A DNA stretch of 12,639 nucleotides from CAZQAA01 sp964591255 (GCA_964591255.1 CAZQAA010000069.1:1-12639); one strand, 5' to 3'; positions 1-8,190 are shown, numbered from the stretch's first letter. Numbers and translations: made by a program. Notes: generated by a model not told the origin, from the sequence alone.

Positions 1-129
1 ATGAAGATAGCTTTTTTAGAGATTGCCCAAATCGAGCTGGATGAAGCTATTGAGTATTACAATTACGAGGTACCTGCCGCCATGCGTCATTCGCACTTTT
101 CAAGCAGGGCGTCAGTCTATCTATTTTAG
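1..129 (+). pseudogene. ParE/RelE-type toxin, N-terminal remnant
   Basis: A 42-codon frame begins at the first base of the window. Its first 25 residues (MKIAFLEIAQIELDEAIEYY and the next few, ending in EVP) have the beta-strand/helix look of the N-terminus of ParE/RelE-family toxins, which normally run to about 90-100 residues. After EVP, where the family usually continues with a Gly-Leu-Gly-type turn and a second helix, the sequence becomes AAMRHSHFSSRASVYLF and stops. I could not find the rest of the toxin in either other forward frame before the next gene. The likely explanation is a deletion or recombination junction near base 72 that removed the catalytic C-terminal part. No antitoxin gene is visible, though it could lie left of the window. 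The family assignment rests on only 25 residues. Confidence 0.5.
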
Positions 130-146
130 GATATCTGGATAAAAAA

Positions 147-1022
147 ATGAATTTTATTGGTAGCAAGATTAAACACTCACTGGCTGTTTACGGCATCCTG
201 GGTACCGGTCTCTTATGTGTAAAAAAGGCTATTCAATATCTGATTTGGTTAAACCCATCATACAGGCAACATTTAAAAATTGTTCAAGAAAGAGATATGC
301 AATTTGACCGAAAATGGGGTGTGGAGACAAGCGGAACACTTGTTCCCACTAAATCGGAAACTGTAGGGTGGGGTTGGCTTTTTGGTATCAGATATCAAGG
401 ATGTAATGCGGACCTACTTAATGATATATTGGGCAATATCTCTATAAAACATGATGATTTTACTTTTATTGATTTCGGTTCTGGTAAAGGAAGAGCAATT
501 CTTGTGGCTTCAAGGTTCCCATTTAAAAAGATCATTGGAGTAGAGTACTCGAAGAAGTTGATCCAAATTGCCCGCCATAATGTAACAAGCTTCCCAAACG
601 GCGAAAAACGGTGCAGGGAAATTAAAATTTTTCATGCCAATGCAGCCACATTTCCTATCCCTCAAGGTCCTTTATTCATATTCCTTTACAATCCTTTCGG
701 AAGACAGGTCATGAGAACTCTTGTCAAAAATGTTTCAGTTTCATTCCAACAGAATCCAAGGCGAATCATACTCGTATATTTTCATCCATTATTCGCCGAT
801 GAGTGGAAGAAAGTTGGTTTTTTCATAGAAATCCGTAGGTCCAAAGAGATTGCAATTTATGATACCCAGTCTTCTGGTGCCTTCGGACATGCTGGGCATA
901 AATCTGTTCCAACAATATTTTCAAGTCTTCATATTATCCTAAAAGGATTATTACTTGGTAAGGAACTGCTTTTGAAAAGGCTCCTTTTTAGACACAATAT
1001 GAATAATGCTTTTTATGCATAA
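147..1022 (+). CDS. Class I SAM-dependent methyltransferase, substrate unknown
   Basis: This 291-residue protein has a Rossmann-fold methyltransferase core. Motif I is FIDFGSGKGRAILVA (residues 108-122), followed by the acidic ribose-binding residue E133 in GVEYSKKL. A motif II-like NAATFPIP lies at 165-172, and a strand-loop IFLYNPFG at 178-185 sits where the catalytic or substrate loop is expected. The segment FDRKWGVETSG (53-63) before the core matches my memory of an uncharacterised bacterial group with an 'FDRxYGVDTSG' motif, whose substrate I do not know. The N-terminal stretch 10-36 is hydrophobic with interspersed lysines and may associate with membrane, but is not a clear transmembrane helix. 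The ATG at 147 has a weak GGAT Shine-Dalgarno about 7 bases upstream and no earlier in-frame start. It lies 17 bases after the toxin remnant and looks AT-richer than the glycogen genes, consistent with an accessory origin. Confidence 0.8.
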   Translation: MNFIGSKIKHSLAVYGILGTGLLCVKKAIQYLIWLNPSYRQHLKIVQERDMQFDRKWGVETSGTLVPTKSETVGWGWLFGIRYQGCNADLLNDILGNISIKHDDFTFIDFGSGKGRAILVASRFPFKKIIGVEYSKKLIQIARHNVTSFPNGEKRCREIKIFHANAATFPIPQGPLFIFLYNPFGRQVMRTLVKNVSVSFQQNPRRIILVYFHPLFADEWKKVGFFIEIRRSKEIAIYDTQSSGAFGHAGHKSVPTIFSSLHIILKGLLLGKELLLKRLLFRHNMNNAFYA

Positions 1023-1066
1023 ACAGGCGATATTGAGACAGTAAGGATCTTTAAACCAAATTTTTT

Positions 1067-1384
1067 ATGGATATGGCATTGCGAATAGCAAATATAAGAC
1101 CTGTTCACCAGGAAGGACTATTATGGGGATTTCACGAAAAATTTGGAGTATTATCAAGGTGTTACCCAAAAATAAAGAAGTGCATTATTTTAGCGCATGA
1201 AAGAGATACTCCAGGATGGGCAAAATTGTTCTTGGATAAAGAAGGTGCATGGTTGACAGAAGAAGGATGGTCGGATAGTAAACAGACAAACGAAGCCACA
1301 ATGGATTCGATTTTACCGGAGCATGTCTGCGTCCTTTATGCCTTGCATCTTCGGCAAACTTGCGAGCTGCATAATCCTGGCTAA
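1067..1384 (+). CDS. Hypothetical protein, doubtful
   Basis: This is an open frame of 105 codons with no family I recognise. The composition looks protein-like rather than like a noncoding shadow: there is a Trp- and acid-rich middle around GWAKLFLDKEGAWLTEEGW (residues 50-68). No opposite-strand gene explains it. Against it, the ATG at 1067 (and a second at 1073) lacks a usable Shine-Dalgarno, since the nearest AAGGA is about 20 bases upstream, and no membrane segment or known motif is visible. It ends 31 bases before the TTG start of the isomerase, so there is no conflict if that start is correct. It could be a small real gene or a fragment of a decayed one. If it is not a gene, then 1023-1415 is a 393-base stretch in which I see nothing else. 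Confidence 0.33.
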   Translation: MDMALRIANIRPVHQEGLLWGFHEKFGVLSRCYPKIKKCIILAHERDTPGWAKLFLDKEGAWLTEEGWSDSKQTNEATMDSILPEHVCVLYALHLRQTCELHNPG

Positions 1385-1402
1385 TGTCTTAAGCAATTCT
1401 GC

Positions 1403-1410
1403 AAGGAGGA
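1403..1410 (+). promoter_or_regulatory. Shine-Dalgarno deciding the TTG start of the isomerase
   Basis: AAGGAGGA ends five bases before TTG at 1416. It is the strongest ribosome site near this gene, and it selects the start that adds a signal peptide over both the longer ATG at 1323 and the shorter ATG at 1488. Confidence 0.7.
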
Positions 1411-1415
1411 ATGTT

Positions 1416-1994
1416 TTGAAAAAGATCAGTTGCCTTTTGTTTATGATATTGTTGTTATGTACACAATCTGTTTATGGGGGAGAAAATATGGAACCACGTG
1501 TGAAACTTGAAACCAACAGGGGTGATATAATCCTGGAATTAGCTCCCAAGGATGCCCCAAAGACTGTGGAAAATTTTCTGCAATATGTGAATGACGGATT
1601 CTATAACGGTACTATCTTTCACCGGGTTATAAAAGGGTTTATGATTCAGGGTGGTGGCATGACCACGGATATGGTCCAGAAACCGACGCGTGCGTCGATC
1701 CCTAATGAAGCCGACAACGGACTCAAGAACGATCGCGGAACGGTTGCTATGGCACGAACCTCGGATCCCCACTCTGCTACGGCACAATTTTTTATCAACA
1801 CAGTTGACAATCATTTCCTGGACTTTAGATCGAAGGATGTAAAGGGCTGGGGGTATTGTGTGTTTGGCAAGGTGGTAAAGGGTATGCAGGTGGTTGATTC
1901 TATTGAAAACAGCAAAACCACCTTTAAAAACGGTATGAGAGATGTGCCTGTAGATCAGGTTGTCATAGAAAGGGCAACGGTGCTGGAAGAGTAA
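1416..1994 (+). CDS. Cyclophilin-type peptidyl-prolyl cis-trans isomerase, probably exported
   Basis: This enzyme catalyses cis-trans isomerisation of Xaa-Pro bonds. The 192 residues closely follow E. coli PpiA/PpiB: FHRVIKGFMIQGGG (68-81) holds the catalytic Arg70 and Gln78, NEADNGLKNDRGTVAMAR (97-114) is the conserved central block, and HSATAQFFIN (119-128) and GWGYCVFGKVV (144-154) complete the active-site wall. The TTG at 1416 is preferred because AAGGAGGA (1403-1410) precedes it by a good spacing. It gives MKKISCLLFMILLLCTQSVYG, a lysine-plus-hydrophobic signal peptide. The Cys in that segment follows Leu, so this is not a good lipobox. An ATG at 1488 (residue 25), also preceded by a purine-rich GGGGGAGA, would yield a 168-residue cytosolic form about the size of PpiB. 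The frame stays open back to an ATG at 1323, but that extension has no ribosome site. The gene converges with glgB across 28 bases. Confidence 0.93.
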   Translation: MKKISCLLFMILLLCTQSVYGGENMEPRVKLETNRGDIILELAPKDAPKTVENFLQYVNDGFYNGTIFHRVIKGFMIQGGGMTTDMVQKPTRASIPNEADNGLKNDRGTVAMARTSDPHSATAQFFINTVDNHFLDFRSKDVKGWGYCVFGKVVKGMQVVDSIENSKTTFKNGMRDVPVDQVVIERATVLEE

Positions 1995-2022
1995 TTCGAT
2001 ACAGGGAATATATCGCAGCCTG

Positions 2023-4230
2023 TTATGTAATGGATGGTTTCAGGGCAATCATGCCCAGGGGAGGGAGATTGAGGTTGATGGAATAGGGCCTTCCATGACA
2101 GGGAATCGGCTCGGCCGTGACGCCTCCTGCCATGCCTGTGTTTGACCCTCCATAGTACGAGGAATCTGAATTAATAATCTCCCGATAAAAGCCTGCCAAT
2201 GGAGCTCCGATACGGTAATTGATTCGGGGGACAGGTGTGAAATTAAACACGAACAGTATCAGATCATCTGGTAAGTTTCCCTTTCTGATAAAGGATATTA
2301 TGGTAGAATCGGCATCTTGAAAGTCGATCCATTGAAATCCGTTTGGATCAAAGTCAAGTTCGTAGAGTGCCGGTTCATCCATATACAGCATGTTTAGATC
2401 CTTAACAAATTTTTGCAATCCCTGATGGGGTTTATATTGGAGGAGATCCCATTCCAAGGCCTGGTCATGATTCCATTCTGACCATTGGCCGAATTCTCCC
2501 CCCATAAACAGCGTCTTTTTTCCCGGTTCAGCGTACATATATCCTAAGAGGAGACGAAGATTGGCGAATTTTTGCCAGTCATCACCCGGCATCTTGGCAA
2601 GCAGCGAGGCCTTTCCGTGTACAACTTCATCGTGGGACAGGGGGAGGATAAAATTTTCATGAAACGCGTATAGCAGTGCAAATGTCAGCTTGTCCATATT
2701 ATAACGACGATGGACAGGGTCTTTGGACACGAAAGTGAGCATGTCGTGCATCCAGCCCATATTCCATTTGAACAGGAAACCCAGCCCCCCTAAGTGAACC
2801 GGCCGGGTAACGCCGGGCCACGCAGTGGATTCCTCTGCAATAGTCATCACACCCGGGAAGCCTTCAAAAATTTTTTTGTTGAGGATCTGGATGAACTCAA
2901 TGGCCTCAAGGTTTTCCCTGCCGCCATATCGATTGGGGATCCATTCACCGTCTTTACGTGAGTAGTCCAGGTAAAGCATGGATGCCACTGCGTCTACCCT
3001 GAGGCCGTCTATGTGGTACTTGTCCAGCCAGAATAGCGCATTTGCCAACAGAAAATTCCTGACTTCATGTCTGCCGAAGTTGAATACAAGTGTATCCCAG
3101 TCCTTTTGAATACCCTGTCGTGGATCTGCATGTTCGTAAAGATGCGTTCCGTCGAAGTATTCGAGTGCATGGGGGTCTCTTGGAAAGTGGGCAGGGACCC
3201 AGTCAAGTATAACTCCTATCCCTTCTCTATGACAGCGATCCACAAGATGCATGAACTCTTTTGGCGTTCCATAGCGTGAAGTGGCGGCATAGTATCCTGT
3301 GACCTGGTATCCCCAGGAGGCATCGAGGGGATGTTCTGCCAGGGGGAGGAATTCTATATAATTGAAACCCATTCCTTTTACGTAAGGTATGAGTTCCTTG
3401 GCCATCTCCGGATAAGTAAGCCAGCGATTTTCCTCTTCATATCTGCGCCGCCATGAGCCAAGATGGACCTCATATATGGCCATCGGCTTGGTCAGTGGAT
3501 TCTGGTTTGATCGCAGGTCCATCCACTCATGGTCTGACCATGGAAAGTCTTCTATATCGGCTACAATGGCCGCAGTTTTTGGTCGCCTTTCAAAATGAAA
3601 AGCATAGGGATCGGACTTGATAAGGATTGTTCCGTTTTGGGTGCGGATTTCAAACTTGTAGAGGAGGCCGGTGTTCAATTGAGGTATAAACAATTCCCAT
3701 ATTCCTGATGAGCCTCGACTACGCATTTGGTGTCTTCTCCCATCCCACTGATTGAAGTCTCCCAGTACACTTACCCGTGTTGCAGAAGGGGCCCAGACCG
3801 CGAAAAGGATACCGCGGATTCCTTGATGCCTGTATGGATGGGCCCCTAATTTATCATATATATTGAAGTGATTGCCCTGGCTGAAAAGATACAGATCGTA
3901 TTCGGTCAGGACCGGCAGAAAAGAGTAGCAATCATAAAAAATTGAGATATTTCCCTTGCCGAAATTCGCCTTCAGACGGTATGGGGAGATGTCATGGACA
4001 TCTTGCAGCACTGCTTCAAACAGGCCTTCGTTATCAATCTGATCGGCATTGATTTCCCGATCCAAATCTTCGCTAACTACCCTTACGGTAGTTGCCCCGG
4101 GGAGAAATACGCGTATGGAGAGTGTTGATCCCGTCTTGAGTCTTATCGGATGAGGCCCAAGAAGCTGAAAGGGGTCAGCCGCTTGGCAGGAAAGAATCTG
4201 TGCTATTTCTTCAGGGGTAAGTGTGGTCAT
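2023..4230 (-). CDS. glgB: 1,4-alpha-glucan branching enzyme GlgB
   Basis: GlgB cuts an alpha-1,4-glucan chain and rejoins it as an alpha-1,6 branch during glycogen synthesis in the cytoplasm. The 735 residues match the long bacterial form (E. coli 728). There is an N1 domain at about 1-110, a CBM48 beta-sandwich at about 120-225 (DKLGAHPY, FAVWAPSATRVSVLGDFN), and a GH13 barrel from about 250. Catalytic regions are DWVPAHFP (343-350), GLRVDAV with nucleophile Asp413, AEEST with acid/base Glu466, and LSHDEVVHG with transition-state stabiliser Asp534. By motif these align with E. coli Asp405, Glu458 and Asp526 at a constant offset of 8, so there is no internal damage. A beta-sandwich C domain ends the protein. 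It is the last gene of the operon. Its AAGGT ribosome site (4243-4247, 12 bases before the ATG) overlaps the stop codon of the phosphorylase, suggesting translational coupling. I see no clear terminator after it. Confidence 0.97.
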   Translation of the reverse strand: MTTLTPEEIAQILSCQAADPFQLLGPHPIRLKTGSTLSIRVFLPGATTVRVVSEDLDREINADQIDNEGLFEAVLQDVHDISPYRLKANFGKGNISIFYDCYSFLPVLTEYDLYLFSQGNHFNIYDKLGAHPYRHQGIRGILFAVWAPSATRVSVLGDFNQWDGRRHQMRSRGSSGIWELFIPQLNTGLLYKFEIRTQNGTILIKSDPYAFHFERRPKTAAIVADIEDFPWSDHEWMDLRSNQNPLTKPMAIYEVHLGSWRRRYEEENRWLTYPEMAKELIPYVKGMGFNYIEFLPLAEHPLDASWGYQVTGYYAATSRYGTPKEFMHLVDRCHREGIGVILDWVPAHFPRDPHALEYFDGTHLYEHADPRQGIQKDWDTLVFNFGRHEVRNFLLANALFWLDKYHIDGLRVDAVASMLYLDYSRKDGEWIPNRYGGRENLEAIEFIQILNKKIFEGFPGVMTIAEESTAWPGVTRPVHLGGLGFLFKWNMGWMHDMLTFVSKDPVHRRYNMDKLTFALLYAFHENFILPLSHDEVVHGKASLLAKMPGDDWQKFANLRLLLGYMYAEPGKKTLFMGGEFGQWSEWNHDQALEWDLLQYKPHQGLQKFVKDLNMLYMDEPALYELDFDPNGFQWIDFQDADSTIISFIRKGNLPDDLILFVFNFTPVPRINYRIGAPLAGFYREIINSDSSYYGGSNTGMAGGVTAEPIPCHGRPYSINLNLPPLGMIALKPSIT

Positions 4231-4245
4231 CAGTTTGCATTGACC

Positions 4246-6798
4246 TTACGCCCAGGTTACAAGGCCCATGATAAAACGGTTTTCCAGCCTTTCTCTGCTT
4301 GGTGTGATCCGTATGGTATAGCCGAATCGACCGGTCTTGTGGCAAAGGATCTTTCCGCTGAATGTATAGGCATCTCCATGAGATTCGATAACTTTTAGAG
4401 GAAAAGTTTCTCTTTCGGCAAAATTACCGTCATGTTTTAATCTGCCGTAATAGGCTTCCACGGTTACATCGTCAGGTGATAATGGACCAAGCCGTACCCT
4501 TGCCGTTACAGCAAGCTCTTTACCTACTTGCAATTCTATTCCATCGTTTGACACCACTTCTTCTATCGTAACTTCATTCCAGCCAGTCATCAGTTTTTGT
4601 CGCCATACGGACAGCTCTCTTGCCCCTGCGAAGTTATTCCTGCACAGGGTGTTGAAACGTCTCGAGCATGGTATATAGTAACGTTCTGTATATTCCTGTA
4701 CCATCCGGTGGGAATTGAAAACAGGTACCAGTTGCCTGAGCCCTGCCCGCATTTTCTCCACCCAACCGGTAGGGATACCGTCAGGACCTCGCCTGTAGAA
4801 GAGAGGAACAACCTCTTCTTCAAGGATATTATATAGATCCCGACTTTCGATACTGTCTTGTGCCTCATGATCCTGGTAAATCTCTCCATGCCCTATTGCC
4901 CATCCAAAATCCCGGTGATAGCCCTCATCCCACCAACCATCAAGGGAACTGAGATTCAGGCACCCGTTTGCCAGGGCCTTCATTCCGCTCGTACCGCAGG
5001 CCTCTAAGGGCCTTCTTGGTGTATTAAGCCATATATCAGACCCGGAGACCAACAGTTGAGACAGATGGATATTATAGTCCTCCAGAAAGACAATCCTTCG
5101 GCGAAAACGTTCCTGTCGTGCCAGGTGTATAATCGTCTTTATGAACTCCTTGGCCTCGTTATCCTGTGGGTGGGCTTTTCCTGCAATAATTATCTGGACC
5201 GGAAATTCCGGATGATTGAGGATTTTGTCAAGCCGGTCCGGATCCTTAAAGAGGAGGATTGCCCGTTTATAAGTGGCAAACCTCCGGGCAAAACCGATGG
5301 TCAGGGCATCTGGAAGGAGGACCTCGCCGGCTGATTGGATTTCCGCGGCAGAGCCCCCTCTGATCTTCAGTTGTTCGGCCAACCGATGGCGGGCAAAACT
5401 GATCAGGTATTCTCTGCAACGTTCATGGGTACGCCATAGCTCCGTGTTCGGCATCTGTTCCACCCTGTCCCATACACGACTGCTGTCGGGATCTTCTGCC
5501 CAGTCGGGTCCAAGATAACGGTCAAGGAGGATCGCTATCTCTTTTGAAATCCATGTGGGTACATGTATACCATTTGTTATATGGTCAATAGGCACGTCTT
5601 CCACCGGATGATGTCCCCATACTTTGTGCCACATCGATCTTGATACCTCTGCGTGGAGCCTGCTGACTCCATTGGTGTAAGAGGAGAGCCTCAAGGCCAA
5701 TATGGTAGTACAAAAACGCTCAGCTTCATTCCTGGGATCCAGTCGGCCATAACCGAGCAGGACCTTGAAGTTGATCCCTAACTCCTTGGTGTAATCTTCA
5801 AAGTATGCCCTAAGCAGATCCGGTTCAAAGAGATCATTCCCTGCCGGCACAGGTGTGTGGGTCGTAAAGACAGTGCTGGATAATACGATCTCTCTTGCTT
5901 CATCGAAAGAGAGTCCTTTTTCACCCCTGAGGATGTTTATCCTTTCCAGGGCGGAAAATGCCGAGTGGCCTTCATTCATGTGTATTACCGTTGGCTCAAT
6001 TCCAATTGCCTTGAGCGCCCTTATTCCTCCTATTCCCAGGACTATTTCCTGCCTTATACGCATCTCCATGTCACCACCGTATAGCTGGGCAGTGGTCCTG
6101 CGGAATTCGGGCGGATTGACTCCGCTATTAGTATCGAGCATATACAGGGATACTCTCCCCACCTTTATATGCCAGATCAATACCTGAACGGACTGACCAG
6201 CCAGTTCTACTGAGATGCTTAAGGGCGAACCGTCCTTGTCCCGCAGCAATGTGATAGGCATATTGTCAAAATCGTTTATCGGATATGTTTCCATCTGCCA
6301 GCCGTCTGACGTGAGATACTGTCTGAAATAACCCTCTTGGTACAGGAGCCCCATTGCAACTATTGGGATATTCAAATCGCTTGAGGATTTAAGGTGGTCA
6401 CCGGCCAGCACCCCCAGTCCACCCGAATATATGGGCAGACACTCTGTTAAGCCGTATTCCGCAGAAAAATAGGCGACCTGAAAGGGCCCCTCGGACAGAT
6501 AATTGGCGCTGGAGATGCGCGGTTGGGACAGATAACGTTCAAGATCTTCATCAATCCGTTTAAGTTGCTCTATAAACCCCCTGTCATGAGATAATTCATC
6601 CAGACGTTCTTGGCTTACAAGACCCAGCATGAGTACCGGGTTGTGTCCGCATTCTATCCACAATCCGGGGTCAATCCGTTGAAAGAGTTCCTGAATCTCT
6701 TCTCTCCAGCTGAAGCATACGTTGTATGACAGGCGTCTCAAAGGCTCTAACTGGGGGGCAAGATTTGGTACAACATGGTACCTTACCTTTGGTTTCAT
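4246..6798 (-). CDS. glgP: Alpha-glucan (glycogen) phosphorylase, DUF3417 type
   Basis: This is a PLP-dependent GT35 enzyme that releases glucose-1-phosphate from the non-reducing ends of alpha-1,4-glucans. At 850 residues it belongs to the subgroup with an N-terminal DUF3417 domain (about 10-110, starting near NLAPQLEPLRRLSYNVCFSW), also found in Thermotoga and many anaerobes, rather than the muscle/E. coli MalP type. The phosphorylase core shows AEYGLTECLPIYSGGLGVLAGDH (113-135), HMNEGHSAF (273-281), FTTHTPVPAGND (311-322), HITNGIHVPTW (406-416) and ARRFATYKR (504-512). The PLP-binding lysine is K607 in GTSGMKALANG (602-612). The residue before that motif is Cys601, where Ser is more usual as I recall. 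The start at 6798 has AAGGAA six bases upstream. It is the middle gene of the operon, 57 bases after glgC. The product degrades the polymer whose synthesis its neighbours support, or trims chains for branching. Confidence 0.95.
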   Translation of the reverse strand: MKPKVRYHVVPNLAPQLEPLRRLSYNVCFSWREEIQELFQRIDPGLWIECGHNPVLMLGLVSQERLDELSHDRGFIEQLKRIDEDLERYLSQPRISSANYLSEGPFQVAYFSAEYGLTECLPIYSGGLGVLAGDHLKSSSDLNIPIVAMGLLYQEGYFRQYLTSDGWQMETYPINDFDNMPITLLRDKDGSPLSISVELAGQSVQVLIWHIKVGRVSLYMLDTNSGVNPPEFRRTTAQLYGGDMEMRIRQEIVLGIGGIRALKAIGIEPTVIHMNEGHSAFSALERINILRGEKGLSFDEAREIVLSSTVFTTHTPVPAGNDLFEPDLLRAYFEDYTKELGINFKVLLGYGRLDPRNEAERFCTTILALRLSSYTNGVSRLHAEVSRSMWHKVWGHHPVEDVPIDHITNGIHVPTWISKEIAILLDRYLGPDWAEDPDSSRVWDRVEQMPNTELWRTHERCREYLISFARHRLAEQLKIRGGSAAEIQSAGEVLLPDALTIGFARRFATYKRAILLFKDPDRLDKILNHPEFPVQIIIAGKAHPQDNEAKEFIKTIIHLARQERFRRRIVFLEDYNIHLSQLLVSGSDIWLNTPRRPLEACGTSGMKALANGCLNLSSLDGWWDEGYHRDFGWAIGHGEIYQDHEAQDSIESRDLYNILEEEVVPLFYRRGPDGIPTGWVEKMRAGLRQLVPVFNSHRMVQEYTERYYIPCSRRFNTLCRNNFAGARELSVWRQKLMTGWNEVTIEEVVSNDGIELQVGKELAVTARVRLGPLSPDDVTVEAYYGRLKHDGNFAERETFPLKVIESHGDAYTFSGKILCHKTGRFGYTIRITPSRERLENRFIMGLVTWA

Positions 6799-6855
6799 CG
6801 CATATTCCTTGTTAAATAGTGCCCAGCCACAAAAGATCCTGTATTGGGTTGGGAC

Positions 6856-8124
6856 CTAAATATCTTCCTTTGTGACTACTGTAATACCCCTTGATGTAAC
6901 ATGAAAGCTCTTCCGATCTTCCGCCGGGTTATATCCTATTTCGGTATGGGATGGAATGTGGACCCCTTCGGCAATGATCGCTTTTTTTATCCTGGCATGA
7001 CGTCCTATGATAACGTTTTCCATGAGAACTGATTCTTCCACCATGGCCCAGCTATGGACAAAAACATTGTAAGAAAGCACACTGTTTTTTACCAGACCGC
7101 CACTAATTATGGAGCCGTGGGCAACGAGGGAATCCAGACATTCCCCTGCACGTTGATGGGGACCCGATTTCTGGGAGAAGACCGTTTTTACAGGAGGGAA
7201 TTGCCTCTGAAAGGTACGAATGGGCCATTTGCGGCCATACATGTTAAAATACGGGTCCACTCCTGCCAGGTCCATGTTGGCATTCCAGTATGAATCCAGG
7301 GTCCCCACATCGCGCCAGTAACCCGAATCCCGAGAAGTTCGAATTTCCCCTTCACGCAGGGCCCCGTTTTCATCTACATATATATGTATGTCCTGAATCT
7401 TGTTTTCCCGTCGGTATGGATATGACATCACCTTGTAATCCCTTATGATATCTGGCAAGATATCTTTTCCAAAATCGGCCCGGTCATCTTTTTTTAAAAG
7501 GTCTTCCAGGAACTTTGCCTTAAATATATATATACCCATGGAAGCAAGCACATGAGCGCTGTCTCCCGGAATGGTTTTTGGATGTGAAGGTTTTTCCTGA
7601 AAACCCCTTACCCTGAAATTGTTATCCACTTCCAGGATGCCGTAATCACGGGATAAGTCTTTAGGCAACTCAATAACAGCGATAGTCACGTCCGCACCGT
7701 GTGCTTCATGGTAGTCTTTGAAGTGGACATAATCCATTTTGTATACATGATCCCCGGAGAGCACAAGAACATGTTCAGGGAAGTCCTGCTCCAGGAGATA
7801 AAGGTTTTGGCGGATAGAGTCTGCCGTTCCCTGGTACCATCTCTCACCGGCCATCATCTGGGGTGGGGCTGTTTTAAGATAATGCCCGATGGCCGGACTG
7901 AAGATATTCCACCCCCCTTCAAGGTGTTGAACAAGTGTTTGGGATTTGTACTGGGGAAGTACAATAATTTTAAAAACCCCCGAGTTTATACAGTTGGAAA
8001 GGGTCAGGTCGATAAGCAGATAGATACCTCCGAACGGAATAGCGGGTTTGGAACGGTGTTTGGTCAACGGCATAAGCCGTTCTCCCTTTCCGCCGGCCAT
8101 GATCATCGCGATGATCCGTTTCAT
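6856..8124 (-). CDS. glgC: Glucose-1-phosphate adenylyltransferase (ADP-glucose pyrophosphorylase)
   Basis: GlgC makes ADP-glucose from glucose-1-phosphate and ATP, the committed step of bacterial glycogen synthesis. The 422 residues show the nucleotidyltransferase loop MAGGKGERLMPLT (9-21) and SKPAIPFGG (25-33). These are followed by LSNCINSG (42-49), QYKSQTLVQHL (58-68), WYQGTADSIRQN (96-107), LSGDHVYKMDY (122-132), the sugar-phosphate EKP (177-179), DFGKDILP (217-224) and SGYWRDVGTLDSYW (267-280). A left-handed beta-helix domain follows from about 325. The start fits the family (MK-hydrophobic-GGKG), but no Shine-Dalgarno is visible before it. The usual basic stretch GGKxRIID is replaced here by GGIYLLID, and SGIRR by SGVFK, which removes positive charges from the activator pocket known in the E. 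coli enzyme. It is the first gene of the operon, with a promoter in the divergent intergenic region. Glycogen synthase, its usual partner, is not in this window. Confidence 0.96.
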   Translation of the reverse strand: MKRIIAMIMAGGKGERLMPLTKHRSKPAIPFGGIYLLIDLTLSNCINSGVFKIIVLPQYKSQTLVQHLEGGWNIFSPAIGHYLKTAPPQMMAGERWYQGTADSIRQNLYLLEQDFPEHVLVLSGDHVYKMDYVHFKDYHEAHGADVTIAVIELPKDLSRDYGILEVDNNFRVRGFQEKPSHPKTIPGDSAHVLASMGIYIFKAKFLEDLLKKDDRADFGKDILPDIIRDYKVMSYPYRRENKIQDIHIYVDENGALREGEIRTSRDSGYWRDVGTLDSYWNANMDLAGVDPYFNMYGRKWPIRTFQRQFPPVKTVFSQKSGPHQRAGECLDSLVAHGSIISGGLVKNSVLSYNVFVHSWAMVEESVLMENVIIGRHARIKKAIIAEGVHIPSHTEIGYNPAEDRKSFHVTSRGITVVTKEDI

Positions 8125-8174
8125 GATTTGCAGGTTCTTTGTCTGGGAAGGAAAACAAGAAAAAGTTGCTTATC

Positions 8175-8182
8175 ATTATAAT
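8175..8182. promoter_or_regulatory. Palindromic ATTATAAT, -10 element readable on both strands
   Basis: ATTATAAT is its own reverse complement and so contains TATAAT on the + strand (8177-8182) and on the - strand (8175-8180). It lies between the divergent glgC and histidine kinase genes. Neither reading has a strong -35 at 17 bases. It could still be a shared or competing -10 for the two directions, or simply part of an AT-rich spacer. Confidence 0.3.
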
Positions 8183-8190
8183 TTAAGTTA

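Noticed and set aside
1323..1415. N-terminal extension of the isomerase from ATG 1323
   Set aside because: No ribosome site, and the extension destroys the signal peptide position. TTG 1416 has a strong Shine-Dalgarno at proper distance.
1428..1460. Lipobox in the isomerase signal peptide
   Set aside because: The residue before the Cys is Leu, not Gly, Ala or Ser, so lipoprotein processing is unlikely.
1995..2022. Bidirectional terminator between the isomerase and glgB (CGATA/TATCG)
   Set aside because: Only a 5-bp stem with a 9-base loop and no T-run on either strand.
7699..8181. Plus-strand 160-codon frame inside glgC
   Set aside because: Antisense to the conserved nucleotidyltransferase domain of glgC; no motif of its own.
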